Source: Negativicutes bacterium (GTDB lineage: Bacteria; Bacillota; Negativicutes; Sporomusales; JAOACF01). Taken from it: 35,947 nucleotides of DNA. Position 1 is the stretch's first letter. Each line of letters starts with the position of its first letter. The position numbers and the translations under genes are program-made. Below, in pieces: positions 1-9,025 of this stretch. The notes below the pieces were generated by a model. That model saw only the letters and a list, made by a program, of their open reading frames with translations, searched no databases and was not told where the DNA came from. Location: positions 1 to 35,947 of the forward strand of contig JAOACF010000010.1 of assembly GCA_026417995.1 (NCBI GenBank), in the 5' to 3' direction.

Positions 1-10
1 TACATGGGTT

Positions 11-397
11 GTGATAAAAGTACATGACCTGTTAGGGGGAATATGGTTGAATTTATCACGCACAGTTCGCAAAAAACGTATGTACTACCGGCAATTTAGC
101 CACGCAGTCAAAATTTTTGCGCAAACTTGTTTTATTGGTTTTCTTATTCTGTGCTGGTTCTTTGATCCCAAGCTAGTGTTTTCCCTGGCTGTTATCATTT
201 TCCTGCTGAGTCTGCTCCTATTAAACCCGTGTGGGATTCGCCAAAAGGTCCCCGGACTTTCGTCCCCTAATCCCGGCATCCGTTTTCTGGCAATTTTTTT
301 CTATACTCTGGCTATTTTGGCCTTAGTCAGCTACATGTCACACCAATCCGCGCAACTTAGCATCCTGTCGAAAGAGGCGAACAGCCTCTTTGTTTAA
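11..397 (+). CDS. small membrane protein of unknown function (start uncertain; ATG at 80 is an alternative)
   Basis: ORF with two to three hydrophobic segments; stop codon lies in a terminator-like hairpin. Confidence 0.55.
   Translation: MIKVHDLLGGIWLNLSRTVRKKRMYYRQFSHAVKIFAQTCFIGFLILCWFFDPKLVFSLAVIIFLLSLLLLNPCGIRQKVPGLSSPNPGIRFLAIFFYTLAILALVSYMSHQSAQLSILSKEANSLFV
371..397 (+). terminator. intrinsic terminator overlapping the end of the 11..397 CDS
   Basis: AAAGAGGC-GAACA-GCCTCTTT followed by GTTTAATTT. Confidence 0.65.
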
Positions 398-457
398 TTT
401 AAGAAGGAAAACGATAATTTCGTCGAAAACAGTAGTATCGAAGGAGAGTGATAGGTT

Positions 458-2275
458 TTGCCTGAGGTATATGGGGAGATAAGCGGCCTTAGAAAAAGTA
501 TCATAGACAGATTGGAACAATTTTATGCCGCAACCGTTCCATTTGGTCAGATTATCCTGCCCGAACTGGCTAGTGAATTGCTGGCAATCACAGCGCAAAT
601 CAACCGAGAAGTAGCCATTTACCTAAATCGGCGAGGTCAAGTTACTGCTGTAGCGGTTGGCGATGTCAGAACCGTGGCGCTGCCGGAATTGGACGGGCGG
701 AGAGCTGAAAACCGGTTATGTGGGATTCGTTGCATACATACTCATCCGGGAAGCGACAGCGAATTAAGCGGGCCTGATTTGACGGCGCTCACCGTGATGC
801 GCTACGATGTAATGGTTGCTATAAGCGAAAACCAGGGAGTGGCAGAGGCCAGCCTTGGTTTTATTTCGCCAGCAAGCGCCGCCATCTCTGAAGTAAGTAC
901 GATTGGCCCAATTTCCCTGCAAGAACTTGCGCAGATCGATTTTACATATTTATACCTCGAAATTGAAAGACAACTAGGCATCAAAAACAGGTCAGCCATC
1001 ACTGCCGAAAAAGAAAAAGCGCTTCTGGTAGGCGTAGAGAAACACGGGGGCTGGGAAATCACTGCATCGCTTGAGGAATTGGCGCAGTTGGCAGAGACGG
1101 CGGGAGCGGAAGTATTGGGAGTTATCTCGCAAAAAAAGGAACGCCCTGACCCGGCTTTGTTTATCGGCCGAGGAAAACTTGAAGAGGTGCGTCTGCTCCG
1201 GCAGCAGTATGGGGCCAATCTCGTTATATTTGATGACGAATTGTCGCCTGCCCAGCAACGCAATCTGGAACAGGCTTTAAACGTAAAAATCATTGACCGG
1301 ACGGCTCTTATCCTGGATATTTTTGCACAGCGCGCCCGGTCACACGAAGGGAAGCTCCAGGTAGAGCTGGCGCAACTCAAGTACAATCTGCCCCGTCTGG
1401 GGGGGCAAGGCCTGGTGTTATCCCGTCTGGGTGGCGGCATTGGCACGCGCGGCCCCGGCGAAACCAAACTAGAAGTCGACCGTCGACGCATACGCGGGCG
1501 CATCAGTGAAATTGAAAAAGAAATTGATAATATCAGAAAACACCGGGGTTTGCATCGCGAACGACGTCAGCAGGCTAAAATCCCCACCATTGCGTTAGTT
1601 GGCTATACCAACGCAGGAAAATCCACATTACTCAACAAATTGACTAATGCCGGCGTCTTGGCCGAAGATAAACTATTCGCTACGCTTGACCCGACTACCC
1701 GGCGAATTACCCTCCCTAGCGGCAAAGAAACGCTACTGACCGACACCGTCGGCTTTATTCAGAAGCTGCCGCATCAGCTTATCGCCGCTTTTCGGGCAAC
1801 ATTTGAAGAGGTAGTTCAAGCCGACTTGCTGCTGCATGTACAGGATATCAGCCATCCCCTGTTTGAAGAGCAATGCGGAGCCGTTTTTGAGGTGCTGCGT
1901 GAATTCAAAGCAGATACTAAACCGTTAATCAATGTGTACAACAAACTTGATAAAATTGGCGACCCGTATCTGTTGCAGCGGCTCTTACGCCAGCCTTGCA
2001 GCGTGGCCATATCAGCACTGACCGGCGAAGGTATAGACCGCCTGTTCACTATGCTTGACGCCTTTGTATCCGTTCACCTTATCGATATGGATTTGCTACT
2101 GCCGTACAGCGAAAGCGGCTTATTGTCACGCCTTTATGACGGCGGCACCGTACACAGCGTAGAATACCGCGACGGCGGTATCGCCGTAAAGGCCTCTTTA
2201 CCGCAGGATTTAGCCAACCGATTGAAAAATTTCATACAAGGAGATGTTACAACAAATGATCCAATTTCCGGCTAA
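458..2275 (+). CDS. hflX: ribosome-associated GTPase HflX with a ~190-aa N-terminal extension carrying a JAMM-like motif
   Basis: G1 GYTNAGKST, G3 DTVG, G4 NKLD; HflX N-domain from about 'LLVGVEKHGG'; TTG start after AAGGAGAG; extension contains HTHPGSDSELSGPD. Confidence 0.95.
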   Translation: MPEVYGEISGLRKSIIDRLEQFYAATVPFGQIILPELASELLAITAQINREVAIYLNRRGQVTAVAVGDVRTVALPELDGRRAENRLCGIRCIHTHPGSDSELSGPDLTALTVMRYDVMVAISENQGVAEASLGFISPASAAISEVSTIGPISLQELAQIDFTYLYLEIERQLGIKNRSAITAEKEKALLVGVEKHGGWEITASLEELAQLAETAGAEVLGVISQKKERPDPALFIGRGKLEEVRLLRQQYGANLVIFDDELSPAQQRNLEQALNVKIIDRTALILDIFAQRARSHEGKLQVELAQLKYNLPRLGGQGLVLSRLGGGIGTRGPGETKLEVDRRRIRGRISEIEKEIDNIRKHRGLHRERRQQAKIPTIALVGYTNAGKSTLLNKLTNAGVLAEDKLFATLDPTTRRITLPSGKETLLTDTVGFIQKLPHQLIAAFRATFEEVVQADLLLHVQDISHPLFEEQCGAVFEVLREFKADTKPLINVYNKLDKIGDPYLLQRLLRQPCSVAISALTGEGIDRLFTMLDAFVSVHLIDMDLLLPYSESGLLSRLYDGGTVHSVEYRDGGIAVKASLPQDLANRLKNFIQGDVTTNDPISG

Positions 2276-3500
2276 ATTAGAGGCGCTGCGTACAGAAGCT
2301 CTCCGGAAAGCTCAGCCCCTTTTTCACGCTATTGATGAATCCGCCATGCAAAATACGCATAAAGTATTGAATTCCTTTGCCCGGCACCAAGTATCTGATT
2401 TTCATTTCCACCATACTACAGGCTATGGTTATGGTGATGCTGGCCGGGATAAACTCGACGAAATATGGGCGGATATTTTCGGCTGTGAGAAAGCGCTGGT
2501 ACGGAGCCAGTTTGTTTCCGGCACGCATGCTCTGGCAGCCGTACTGTTCGGCATTCTTCGCCCGGGGGACGAATTGCTGTCCGTTACCGGAGCTCCCTAC
2601 GACACGATGCAGACAGTGATTGGCTGCACCGCTAAACCGGCGCCCGGCTCACTTGCCGATTTCGGCGTAGCTTACGCCGAAGTTCCAATGAATGAGGGGG
2701 GCATTGATAGCGAAGCAATAGCGTCGGCAATCAATGAACGCACAAAAATGGTTTTAATCCAGCGTTCACGTGGCTACAGCATGCGTAAACCGCTGACTGT
2801 AGCCGAAATAGGTGCAGCTTGCGCCGCAATTAAAGCACTCAAGCCAGATTGCATTTGCTTTGTCGACAATTGCTACGGCGAATTTGTCGAACAATATGAA
2901 CCAACTGCGGTTGGCGCCGACATTATTGCCGGCTCACTCATTAAAAATCCCGGCGGCGGTATAGCGCCAACAGGAGGGTATATCGCCGGACGATCCGATC
3001 TCGTGGAACTGGCTGCCGCCCGTCTTACTGCGCCGGGTATCGGCTCTGAATTGGGCGCTTCTCTGGCGGATAACCGGCTTTTGTTTCAGGGCCTCTTTCT
3101 GGCGCCGCACACGGTAGCTCAGGCACTTAAAGGAGCAGTATTTGCTTCTATCTTTTTCTCTCTGCTTGGCTATAAAACCCTGCCGCATCCTGAAGAGCCG
3201 CGCAGCGATATTATCCAAGCAATTGAGCTGGGTACACCCAAAAAAATGATCGCCTTTTGCCGCGGCCTGCAAAGGCTATCACCCGTTGAATCCCATGTCC
3301 GACCTGAACCCAGTCAAATTCCCGGGTATGCTGATGCCGTCATCATGGCTGGCGGAACATTCGTCCAAGGCTCGTCAATAGAACTAAGTGCCGATGGCCC
3401 GCTGCGGCCGCCATATGCGGTATACTTGCAAGGAGGCTTAACTTTTGAGCACGCGCTTCTCGGGATTATGGGCGCTGCTGCGGAGCTTTGCCCGGATTAG
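2256..3500 (+). CDS. methionine gamma-lyase family / YnbB-type PLP-dependent protein
   Basis: family-like sequence (HHTTGYGYGDAGRDKLDEIWADIFG...), PLP Lys region GSLIKNPGGGIAPTGGYIAG; immediately downstream of hflX as in Bacillus ynbB; SD AAGGAG before ATG 2256. Confidence 0.88.
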   Translation: MIQFPAKLEALRTEALRKAQPLFHAIDESAMQNTHKVLNSFARHQVSDFHFHHTTGYGYGDAGRDKLDEIWADIFGCEKALVRSQFVSGTHALAAVLFGILRPGDELLSVTGAPYDTMQTVIGCTAKPAPGSLADFGVAYAEVPMNEGGIDSEAIASAINERTKMVLIQRSRGYSMRKPLTVAEIGAACAAIKALKPDCICFVDNCYGEFVEQYEPTAVGADIIAGSLIKNPGGGIAPTGGYIAGRSDLVELAAARLTAPGIGSELGASLADNRLLFQGLFLAPHTVAQALKGAVFASIFFSLLGYKTLPHPEEPRSDIIQAIELGTPKKMIAFCRGLQRLSPVESHVRPEPSQIPGYADAVIMAGGTFVQGSSIELSADGPLRPPYAVYLQGGLTFEHALLGIMGAAAELCPD

Positions 3501-3615
3501 GCTGGAAAAATCTAATAAAAATATTCCTAAAACAATATATTTCCATAATTTTAGACAGGAAAAGTGTTCATTTTGTCGAATAAAATCGGAGATTATAATA
3601 TTTTACGGTGATATT

Positions 3616-4506
3616 GTGGAATACATAGGGTTAACCATTGGTGCCATGGCCGTTACCATCTTACTTGTCTATAAATTGGCCAACAGCGTTTTTCGCCTCG
3701 GCCTCAAGCTGAAACCTCTCATTCTGTGTGCAATCTGCGCTCTTTTTCTAAGTATAATCCTGCCGCGCATTGTTGTCGGGTTTGCCGGTCTGGCGGGTAC
3801 AATCGGTTTTTTAGCAGTCGTTGCCATAATCTTTGCCTATTTTGTCGCGTACTACGAGGGAGAGCAAGAGCCTCAGATATCCAATTCGGCCGCCGCATTG
3901 ATAGAACAGCCATTGCAGGATGCTAGTAAATCAGAGCCCGGGCACGTATTGCCTGCCACGTCCCTTCACCGAGCGGTTGACCGCCAGTCAGCTGTTACGG
4001 AAGAAGTGTCGTCGACAATTGTTGCGGTTGTGCCGCATGTATCAGATTCAAAAGCAGGCTTTACTGAATCTGGTGATTTAGTTGTTTCCGATGAACCAAA
4101 AGAAGAAGTTTTTTTGCCTGCTGATCTCGATGACCTGCTTGACCTAGCTTTTGCAGCTAAGGAGCGAGCCGAACCATCAGCGGCCTTAATCTATTTCCGT
4201 GAGGCACTGAAACGCCATCCGGAAAGCGAAGCTGCTCCATACATAGTCGTTGAAATCGCCACATTGCTCAAAGACAAAGGTTCATATGACGAGGCTATCC
4301 GTGTATTTATCGAGGGGCGCAACCTTCCTAAGGTTCAGGCGGATGGCGTCTTATCGCAGGAATTTACGGAAACAATCGCCTATTTGCGAATAACCCGCAA
4401 CGCCCTGCTTCAACGCCGCTTGGGCTTTGTCCCATTTCATAAAATTCCCGCTGATGTCACGAAAGACATTGACGAAGAATTTCGTGAATGGCGCAATCTT
4501 GCTTAG
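3616..4506 (+). CDS. membrane-anchored protein with C-terminal TPR-like repeats
   Basis: N-terminal TM helices, C-terminal 'LDLAFAAKERAEPSAALIYFREALKRHPESEAAPYIVVEIATLLKDKGSYDEAIRVF'; GTG start chosen at 3616 rather than ORF start 3445. Confidence 0.7.
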   Translation: MEYIGLTIGAMAVTILLVYKLANSVFRLGLKLKPLILCAICALFLSIILPRIVVGFAGLAGTIGFLAVVAIIFAYFVAYYEGEQEPQISNSAAALIEQPLQDASKSEPGHVLPATSLHRAVDRQSAVTEEVSSTIVAVVPHVSDSKAGFTESGDLVVSDEPKEEVFLPADLDDLLDLAFAAKERAEPSAALIYFREALKRHPESEAAPYIVVEIATLLKDKGSYDEAIRVFIEGRNLPKVQADGVLSQEFTETIAYLRITRNALLQRRLGFVPFHKIPADVTKDIDEEFREWRNLA

Positions 4507-4533
4507 ATCTAAATCGTAGGAGGTTTTTGTGTC

Positions 4534-5304
4534 GTGAAAAAAAGTGCAGACATACTTGGCCTGCCGGTCATCAGCATCACTGAAGGAAAGGAACTGGGAA
4601 AAGTAAAAAATCTTGTAGTCAATCCGGCTGCCGGTTCAGTTGCAGCTCTGGCAATTGACGACGGCAAATGGTATTTAGGTGCAAAGCTTCTGCCCTTTAG
4701 CGCAATTATTGGCTTAGGCGAATATGCAGTGACAATTGAAAGCTCAAGCAACGTCTCTTTATATAGTGAAAACCCGGAGCTTGAAAAACTGCTTACTGCT
4801 GAAGTCGGGGTAATCGGCAGTAAAGTACTCACAAAATCAGGCCGTATATTAGGTAAAGTAAATGAATTCATTGTCGATCTTTCCGGTAAGATTACTGCCT
4901 GCGAAGTGGAAGATGCGAACGGCGAAGTATCCCACCTGCCGTCGGGACGCGTACTTACCTTCGGTAAAGAAGTGTTAATTGTGGGCGAAACAGATGAACC
5001 GCTGGTCGCCGCAACATCGGCACCAAAAGTAGATTTCACTCCCGTTACGCCTGTACCAGCGCCTGCGGTGACTGCTTCCGCTGAGCCTACGCCTGTGACC
5101 GAACCAGCCCCTGCCGCTGATGATTCTGCGAAAAAATTCGATGACAAACATCGCAAGTTTCTATTAGGAAAAAAAGCCTCTCGTCGCATCGAAACAGATA
5201 ATGGTATGATCATAGTTGAACAGGGGGGCGAAATAACCGAAGAGGTTATTCAAAAAGCCAAGCTAGCCGGTAAATTTGTCGAACTATCTATGAGTATTTC
5301 CTAA
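4534..5304 (+). CDS. PRC-barrel domain protein
   Basis: two PRC-barrel-like repeats (DILGLPVISITEGKELGKVKNLVVNP; GSKVLTKSGRILGKVNEFIVDLSGKI); AGGAGG SD. Confidence 0.85.
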   Translation: MKKSADILGLPVISITEGKELGKVKNLVVNPAAGSVAALAIDDGKWYLGAKLLPFSAIIGLGEYAVTIESSSNVSLYSENPELEKLLTAEVGVIGSKVLTKSGRILGKVNEFIVDLSGKITACEVEDANGEVSHLPSGRVLTFGKEVLIVGETDEPLVAATSAPKVDFTPVTPVPAPAVTASAEPTPVTEPAPAADDSAKKFDDKHRKFLLGKKASRRIETDNGMIIVEQGGEITEEVIQKAKLAGKFVELSMSIS

Positions 5305-5329
5305 TAAATAACCTATACCTGACGTATAG

Positions 5330-5398
5330 AGCCCCCGGATGCTAGGCGGGAGCCGAGGAGTGAAGCGTTCCCGGCGACCACCAACGTAGATGGGGGCT
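5330..5398 (+). ncRNA. candidate structured RNA / cis-regulatory element upstream of VanW-family gene (family unknown)
   Basis: closing stem AGCCCCC (5330-5336)/GGGGGCT (5392-5398), adjacent GA/AG apposition, internal stem GGGAGC (5348-5353)/GTTCCC (5367-5372); no T-tract follows. Confidence 0.4.
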
Positions 5399-5463
5399 TA
5401 TCAGCAAGCTGTGCTGGTTTTCCTGTCTAACTTTTAACTTTGGCTAGGAAAGGGTACTGTACT

Positions 5464-6846
5464 GTGCAAACTACTACACCTACTTCAAACCGAAGGCAAA
5501 ATTTGATATTATTTTTCGGAATCATTCTCTTTTTCAGTATGGTTAGCTTTTTCGCTACCAGCACGGCATTCATGGTAACTAATGAGATCTATCATGGTGT
5601 GGTTATCGGCGATCTACCGGTTGGCGGCCTTACACCCGCAGAGGCTGAGGCAAAAATCAGAGCATCCTTCCAGGCTCTCAGCAACAAGCCGCTGGTAATG
5701 CTTGAATACAATGGTTCTCGCTGGGCGCTCATGACTGCTGATATCGAATTTCAAATCAATGCCGCGAGACTGGTTCAGGAGGCTTACGCAGTCGGCCGGA
5801 CAGGCAATATCTTGCAACAACTAAAAGAACGCTATATAACGCTCAACCGCGGCAGCCAAATCCCCTTGGCAGTTACTTACGACGCCAGAAAATTGCATAC
5901 CATTGTTAACGGCATTGCCCAACAAATTGAGCGAGCCCCACGCAACGCGGCGCTTCGGTTTGAGGGATCACATCCGATTCTTGTCCCGGAAGAAATTGGC
6001 TTACAACTTGATACCGAAAAACTATTAACTGACATTGCACTTCGTATAAACAACCAGCCAGGCTCGCTGCTGCCGCTCCCTGTCAGCGAAATCGCGCCTG
6101 CAATCCGCAATTTTGACCTTGCCGGTATAGATACGCTCATTGCCTCTTTTAGCACTGAATTTGACAGCAGCGATATTAACCGATCGCAGAATATTTACCT
6201 AGCTGCCAAGAGCATTAGTGGTGCTTTGGTCAAAGCCGGCCAAGAGTTCTCCTTTAATACGCTTGTTGGCCCCCGCTTAGCCCATAATGGCTATAAAGAG
6301 GCTCCTGTATTTATTGAGGGAAAATTAGTACCGGACTACGGCGGGGGAGTATGCCAGGTTAGCAGTACGCTATACAACGCAGTTCTACTTGCCGATATGA
6401 TGATTATCGAACGTACGCCGCACTTCCGTCCGCCGCTATATGTACCGCTGGGGCAAGATGCCACAGTCGCGGATAACCTACTTGATTTTAAATTTAAGAA
6501 TACGTCGTCAGGCAATATTTATATTAACTGCGAGACACAAGGCAATCATCTGACAGTCTTTATTTATGGTCAATACAAAAACCGTGCTGTGGATATTCGG
6601 ATTGTATCCGGCGATAAAAAAGAAATCGAACCGGCAACAATTATCAAGCAAGATCCTGAATTAGAACTTGGTAAACAAGTTGTAGAAGTAGAGGGGCAGA
6701 AAGGCTTTCAGGTTGCCACCTACCGGGTAAAACTAAAAAATGGGCAGGAAATCCAGCGAGAACTCCTTGCCTTTGATGAATACAAACCGGTTGATCATAT
6801 AATCCGTGTCGGCACGAAAACTACTCAGCATATCATCAAGAAATAG
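5464..6846 (+). CDS. VanW family protein with putative peptidoglycan-binding domain
   Basis: VanW signature region 'LVKAGQEFSFNTLVGPR...YGGGVCQVSSTLYNAVLLADM'; GTG 5464 preceded by GGAAAGGG; N-terminal TM. Confidence 0.88.
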   Translation: MQTTTPTSNRRQNLILFFGIILFFSMVSFFATSTAFMVTNEIYHGVVIGDLPVGGLTPAEAEAKIRASFQALSNKPLVMLEYNGSRWALMTADIEFQINAARLVQEAYAVGRTGNILQQLKERYITLNRGSQIPLAVTYDARKLHTIVNGIAQQIERAPRNAALRFEGSHPILVPEEIGLQLDTEKLLTDIALRINNQPGSLLPLPVSEIAPAIRNFDLAGIDTLIASFSTEFDSSDINRSQNIYLAAKSISGALVKAGQEFSFNTLVGPRLAHNGYKEAPVFIEGKLVPDYGGGVCQVSSTLYNAVLLADMMIIERTPHFRPPLYVPLGQDATVADNLLDFKFKNTSSGNIYINCETQGNHLTVFIYGQYKNRAVDIRIVSGDKKEIEPATIIKQDPELELGKQVVEVEGQKGFQVATYRVKLKNGQEIQRELLAFDEYKPVDHIIRVGTKTTQHIIKK

Positions 6847-6853
6847 CCTAGGT

Positions 6854-6886
6854 AACCCAGCATGCTCACCATGCTGGGTTTTTTTA
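6854..6886 (+). terminator. intrinsic terminator
   Basis: AACCCAGCATG-CTCAC-CATGCTGGGTT followed by TTTTTT. Confidence 0.9.
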
Positions 6887-6998
6887 TTATCTGCTGCTCG
6901 CCTCTGGCACGCATGATTGATGCGGAAGGAGATAACGGGTTTTTGTAGAAGGAATTAATAATAATCATACTTGAACGGTCTTGCGAGAGAGGGACAAC

Positions 6999-8141
6999 AT
7001 GCCGATTGCAGATATCAATTTTGCTAGTGGCCTGCCGGTTTATATAACCCCGCAAACTGCACCCAACAGAATAACCTATGCGTCAAGAGTGTTGTCGACT
7101 TCGACGCATACCATTACGATCAGCATTCCCTATGATAAGGGCCGGTTGCTGTTATGGCCGGTAGGAGCCAGATTAGAGATTTCGTTGTCCTATCAGGGGG
7201 AGGACTTTAGCTTTACTACTGAGGTTATTCAGCGCGACCTGGGGGAAATTAAGTCTTACACAATTATGCGGCCATACACAATCTCCCGGAGCACATATCG
7301 GCCGAACAAGCAAAACGGCATGTCGCGCGTTATCGCAATTACCAGCGGTAAGGGAGGGGTAGGCAAGACTACCTTCACCATAAATCTTGCGATTGCCCTA
7401 GCTGCTTACGGGCAGCGTGTTTTTATTATTGATGCTGACCTGGGAACAGCTAATGTCGATGTTTTACTGCGCCTCACGCCACAGTATAATATTACTCACC
7501 TATTAACCGGCGAAAAAAATTTGCTAGATATTACCATATCCGGCCCCGGTAACATTGCAATCATTCCGGGTGGCTCTGGTATGCAGGAGTTAACGCAATT
7601 GAGCGAAAGCCAGTTTTCGCGGGTCATTAATAGTTTTAACCAACTAGATGGACTGGCAGACATCATTTTGCTGGATACTGGCGCCGGTATTTCGAAGGAT
7701 GTATCCAACTTTCTACTGGCATCTGACGAAATTATTGTTGTTACTACTACCGAACCACACGCGATTACTGATGCTTATGCAATTTTAAAAGTAATGAAAA
7801 ACCTTGATTGCCAGGCAAAACAAATGCTTGTCGTCAATAAGGCAGAAAGCGTAGCGGAAGCAAATTCGGTTGCCGCCAAACTTACAATGGTGCTTCGTAC
7901 CTATCTAAACCGTGATGCGGAATATTTAGGATATATTATCGAAGACCGCGCGATCAGCCGATCGTTGAAGGAACAAACCCCATTGATACTCTCTAACCCT
8001 CAGGCAACGGCCGTGGTTAATATTCGGGAAATTGCCGCTAAACTGCTAAATAAGCCGGCTATTAAGCCGTCAGGTATTACAGGCTTCGTTAATAGAATGT
8101 TTTCTCTAGTTAATAAAAAAACAGCAGGGCTATTTCAATAG
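6999..8141 (+). CDS. FlhG/YlxH-like MinD/ParA ATPase with N-terminal YcgR-N (PilZN)-like domain
   Basis: deviant Walker A SGKGGVGKTT, DADLGTANVDVLL; N-terminal ~90 aa beta-rich 'ITISIPYDKGRLLLWPVGARLEISLSYQGEDFSFTTEVIQRDLG'; SD GAGAGGGA before ATG 6999. Confidence 0.85.
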   Translation: MPIADINFASGLPVYITPQTAPNRITYASRVLSTSTHTITISIPYDKGRLLLWPVGARLEISLSYQGEDFSFTTEVIQRDLGEIKSYTIMRPYTISRSTYRPNKQNGMSRVIAITSGKGGVGKTTFTINLAIALAAYGQRVFIIDADLGTANVDVLLRLTPQYNITHLLTGEKNLLDITISGPGNIAIIPGGSGMQELTQLSESQFSRVINSFNQLDGLADIILLDTGAGISKDVSNFLLASDEIIVVTTTEPHAITDAYAILKVMKNLDCQAKQMLVVNKAESVAEANSVAAKLTMVLRTYLNRDAEYLGYIIEDRAISRSLKEQTPLILSNPQATAVVNIREIAAKLLNKPAIKPSGITGFVNRMFSLVNKKTAGLFQ

Positions 8142-8150
8142 ACTGATCGA

Positions 8151-8187
8151 AACACAGAAGCGAACCATTGCGGTTCGCTTCTGTGTT
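8151..8187. terminator. bidirectional terminator-like hairpin between convergent genes
   Basis: 16-bp perfect inverted repeat AACACAGAAGCGAACC/GGTTCGCTTCTGTGTT. Confidence 0.75.
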
Positions 8188-8225
8188 TATGAGTAGTTTA
8201 CGAATATCCTTTTGAATAGTCAACT

Positions 8226-8843
8226 CTAAAACAGCCTAAAAACGCCAATAACCTTACCTAAAATACTAACATTACTCGTGTATATAGGCTCCATCGCATC
8301 ATTTTCGGGCTGTAGCCTGACCAAATCACGCTCTTTGAAAAACCGCTTAACGGTAGCTTCCTCATTATCAATAAGAGCAACAACAATATCCCCATTCCGG
8401 GCGGTAGACTGCTCGCGAACCAAAACATAATCACCATCCAGAATGCCAGCGTTGATCATACTGTTCCCCTGAACAGTCAGCATAAATACATTATCGTCAC
8501 CAATCAGCTCGGTGGGCAGTGGATAGGTTTCCTCAATGTTTTCGACTGCCAAAATAGGCTGACCCGCTGTCACCCTTCCCACCAAAGGGACCGGGGTCAT
8601 ACTCTTTTGCCGCCAGGGCACCTCATCAAGAATTTCTATTGCCCGTGGCTTAGTAGGGTCACGACGAATCATCCCCATCTCTTCCAACTTTTCAAGATGA
8701 GTGTGCACTGTCGAACTTGAGCTCAGGCCTACTGCCTCGCCGATTTCCCGAACAGAAGGAGGGTAGCCTCTGGCGCGAAGCGTTTCTTTTATATAAGCTA
8801 AAATTTGTTGTTGCCTTTTCCCAATCAAATGCTCTTTACTCAT
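8226..8843 (-). CDS. lexA: SOS transcriptional repressor LexA
   Basis: winged HTH N-domain ([25 protein letters not shown]), cleavage-site/Ser-Lys protease domain ([40 protein letters not shown]); ATG 8843. Confidence 0.97.
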   Translation of the reverse strand: MSKEHLIGKRQQQILAYIKETLRARGYPPSVREIGEAVGLSSSSTVHTHLEKLEEMGMIRRDPTKPRAIEILDEVPWRQKSMTPVPLVGRVTAGQPILAVENIEETYPLPTELIGDDNVFMLTVQGNSMINAGILDGDYVLVREQSTARNGDIVVALIDNEEATVKRFFKERDLVRLQPENDAMEPIYTSNVSILGKVIGVFRLF

Positions 8844-8928
8844 GTTATATCCACTCCATTTAAAAAATAGCAAATTACATTATTAACTATAATATTTATT
8901 ATAAGTATAGCACAAGTTTATAATTTTG

Positions 8929-8942
8929 CAAACATTTGTTCG
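8929..8942. promoter_or_regulatory. LexA (SOS) box 1, overlapping the lexA -35 region
   Basis: CAAACATTTGTTCG, one mismatch to CGAACNNNNGTTCG; lexA promoter candidate on - strand TTGCAA-N16-TATACT. Confidence 0.8.
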
Positions 8943-8960
8943 AAAAGACACTTTAATCTA

Positions 8961-8989
8961 TTGACCGAACATATGTACTGTGTTAAAAT
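8961..8989 (+). promoter_or_regulatory. sigma-A-type promoter of the yneA-like gene with LexA box 2 (8966-8979) inside the spacer
   Basis: TTGACC-N17-TAAAAT; box CGAACATATGTACT. Confidence 0.8.
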
Positions 8990-8997
8990 ACAGTTAT

Positions 8998-9011
8998 AGA
9001 ACATTTGTTTG
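8998..9011. promoter_or_regulatory. LexA (SOS) box 3
   Basis: AGAACATTTGTTTG, near-consensus palindrome. Confidence 0.65.
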
Positions 9012-9025
9012 GAGAGTGTGGCTAG

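Noticed and set aside
802-1503. 233-aa - strand ORF antisense to hflX
   Set aside because: Low-complexity Arg/Ser/Pro translation, fully inside a strongly supported CDS; antisense GC artefact
4509-5213. 234-aa - strand ORF antisense to the PRC-barrel gene
   Set aside because: Ser/Thr/Ala-rich mirror of a well-supported gene with its own SD; no recognisable domain
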